Shown here: piece after piece, positions 62,457 through 64,000 of the stretch
Layout of the letters: each line of letters starts with the position of its first letter
Numbering within the stretch: position 1 is the stretch's first letter
Assembly: GCA_016717855.1 (NCBI GenBank)
Contig: JADKEV010000005.1
Location: 186,001 to 250,000 of the forward strand
Reading direction: 5' to 3'
DNA length: 64,000 bases
From: Betaproteobacteria bacterium
GTDB lineage: Bacteria; Pseudomonadota; Gammaproteobacteria; Burkholderiales; Casimicrobiaceae
Position numbers and translations under genes: made by a program
Notes under the pieces: model-generated
What the model was told of the DNA's origin: nothing
Database searches by the model: none
What the model saw: the letters and a program-made list of their open reading frames with translations, nothing else

Positions 62457-62685
62457 GCGCCGTGGAGTCCGTCCCGTGCGGGGAGGCGCCGGAGGCTCGT
62501 GCGGGACGAATGGCCGGAGAATTCACCGCCTGGCGGATCGCGCGGCCCGTGTGGCCGCGCGCGCCGGGACGACACCCACCAAGTTGGGCTACACTGCGCG
62601 GCTTTCGCGCGCCGGCCGCGCCGGCCCGGAACGCACGCCGAGGTCGCGGCCGCTCGCGGCAAAGTAGAACAGGGAGGATGGATCC

Positions 62686-64000
62686 ATGCAATCCATTGTA
62701 TTGCGCCGCGCCCGCGCGCCGGGCGCGTTCGTGCTGGTCCTGTGGGCGGCCGCGCACGGGGCCTGGGCGCAGACGAACAGCGCGCCGGTTGCGCCCGCCG
62801 CCACGACCGCTGCGTACCAGCTGGGCCACGCGCCGGCGCGCGCCATCCGCGTCGACGGCAAGCTCGACGAGGACGCGTGGCGCGCCGCCCCGGTCATCGA
62901 TCACTTCAGCGAAAACCTGCCGCTGGCCAGGTCCACGTCGCGGCACCGCACCGAACTGCGGATGCTGGTGAGCGGGCACGACCTGCACGTGGGGATGAAA
63001 TCGTACGACGACGATCCGGATGCCATCCGCGCGCCGCTGGTGCGCCGCGACGGCGTGCTGGGCGACCAGGACTTCTTCGCGCTGTACCTGGATTCGGTAG
63101 GCACCCGGACCTTCGGCCAGTTCTTCCGGATCAATGCGCGCGGCGTGCTCTCCGACGGCTCGTGGAACGACCAGATCGGCTCCGAGGACTTTTCGCCGGA
63201 CTTCGAGTACGAGGGCGCCGCCGCGCGCTTCGACGATGCGACCGGCCGCGGCTGGAGCGCCGAGATGCGCATCCCGCTGACCAGCTTGCGCATGCCGGAT
63301 CCGCCGCCGAAGGAATGGACCTTCATCTTCTTCAACAGCTGGACCCGCGACACGCGCTACCGCGTGGCCAACGTGCCGCTGCCGCGCGACTGGAGCTGCA
63401 TGCTGTGCATCGCGCAGGCGATCACCTTGCCCCCGGACATGCCCCACGCGACCGGGTGGTCGGTCACCCCGCAAGCCACGTTCTCGCGCCAGAAGGACCG
63501 CGACGCGGGTGCGCCGTCCGCTACCGACCGCCGCATCCGTGCCGGCGTCGACGCCAAGTGGCGGATCACCGGCGACACGATCATCGACGCCACGTTCAAT
63601 CCCGACTTTTCGCAGATCGAGATCGACGCGCCGCAGCTCGCGGCAAACACGCAGTTCGCGTTGTTCTTCCCGGAGAAGCGCCCGTTCTTCCTCGAAGGCG
63701 CGGACTTGTTCGACATGCCGCTGCGCGCCGTGTACACGCGCAGCTTCACCGACCCCAAGTGGGGCACGCGCATCACCCGGCGCGCGGCGCAGCGCGACTT
63801 CACGCTGCTGGCGGCGCACGACGAGGGCGGAGGGTTCACGCTGCTGCCGGGCGCATACGCGACGAGTTTCGCCGAACAGCGCGGCGCGGATACGCTGCTG
63901 GCGCGCGGCCGGCAGCACTACGACGGGTTCACGCTGGGCGAGGTGGCCACCTGGCGGCGCGACGACCAGGGCCGCACCAACATCGTCGCCGGCGGCGACA
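62686..64000 (+). CDS. Secreted carbohydrate-binding (CBM9-like)/DUF5916 protein, 3' end beyond window
   Basis: The open frame runs from the ATG at 62686 (AGGGAGG eight bases upstream) to the window end without a stop: 438 residues so far. A signal peptide ends near AHGAWAQ (residues 23-29). Next comes a CBM9-like beta-sandwich (about 45-230: AIRVDGKLDEDAWRAAPV), followed by a DUF5916-type segment with the hallmark FFPEKRPFFLEGADLF near residue 331. Proteins of this type usually go on to a C-terminal outer-membrane beta barrel, which would lie past position 64000. It is partial only because of the window boundary. Function is unknown; a surface-associated or TonB-linked role is possible. Confidence 0.78.
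   Translation, partial: MQSIVLRRARAPGAFVLVLWAAAHGAWAQTNSAPVAPAATTAAYQLGHAPARAIRVDGKLDEDAWRAAPVIDHFSENLPLARSTSRHRTELRMLVSGHDLHVGMKSYDDDPDAIRAPLVRRDGVLGDQDFFALYLDSVGTRTFGQFFRINARGVLSDGSWNDQIGSEDFSPDFEYEGAAARFDDATGRGWSAEMRIPLTSLRMPDPPPKEWTFIFFNSWTRDTRYRVANVPLPRDWSCMLCIAQAITLPPDMPHATGWSVTPQATFSRQKDRDAGAPSATDRRIRAGVDAKWRITGDTIIDATFNPDFSQIEIDAPQLAANTQFALFFPEKRPFFLEGADLFDMPLRAVYTRSFTDPKWGTRITRRAAQRDFTLLAAHDEGGGFTLLPGAYATSFAEQRGADTLLARGRQHYDGFTLGEVATWRRDDQGRTNIVAGGD

Overview
The window is a high-GC (roughly two-thirds G+C) chromosomal segment, most likely from a betaproteobacterium of the Burkholderiales/Rhodocyclales type. Four things point there: the housekeeping order nadD-rsfS-rlmH-maf-rng, an S-adenosylhomocysteine riboswitch in front of ahcY, several DUF5648-type secreted proteins, and a three-gene tripartite tricarboxylate (TTT) transporter. 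I saw no rRNA, tRNA, prophage, insertion sequence or CRISPR array. The species cannot be named from the sequence.

Layout. 0-3.7 kb: acyl-CoA-binding protein, a secreted Asp-box propeller protein and a PHA-system protein. 3.7-8.8 kb: a tetR-adaptor-pump RND efflux operon with a double operator. 8.9-13.8 kb: a 2-oxoacid:NADP+ oxidoreductase operon (FAD/ferredoxin subunit, KorA-like, KorB-like). 13.8-21.4 kb: a propeller protein, an SHP/DHC/cytochrome b561 operon with its two-component system, a lipoprotein hydrolase and a damaged DUF5648 gene. 21.4-30.1 kb: housekeeping genes (rng, maf, rlmH, rsfS, nadD, recQ, proA), a ROK kinase and a MOSC protein. 30.1-49.7 kb: an oxalate/formate/one-carbon region. 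49.7-58.7 kb: a quinone oxidoreductase, a LytS/LytTR pair split by a 4-kb redox insert, and a malonyl-CoA synthetase. 58.8-62.5 kb: methyl-cycle genes (metF, a ketopantoate reductase-like gene, ahcY with its SAH riboswitch). 62.7 kb to the end: the start of a secreted CBM9/DUF5916-like protein.

How the genes work together. Oxalate would be activated to oxalyl-CoA by Frc and decarboxylated to formyl-CoA by Oxc; Frc then releases formate by passing CoA to the next oxalate. Formate can be oxidised to CO2 with NADH production by the two-subunit formate dehydrogenase, or captured on tetrahydrofolate by Fhs. A 10-formyl-THF hydrolase-like protein sits behind frc, and a TTT transporter follows fhs. 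The most interesting signal is regulatory. The fdh, fhs and oxc transcription starts each carry an FNR-type palindrome (TTGAY-N4-RTCAA) whose centre lies exactly 29.5 bases before a -10-like hexamer, the geometry of a class II (-41.5) activated promoter. A cysteine-free CRP/FNR-family regulator with an FNR-like recognition helix is encoded divergently from oxc. This looks like a dedicated oxalate/formate/C1 regulon.

Quality. At least four G-homopolymer patches (about 20.7, 21.0, 44.6 and 48.7 kb) and a few single-base frameshifts (fdh alpha near 35.35 kb, the DUF1800 gene near 43.4 kb) look like sequencing or assembly faults, not biology.
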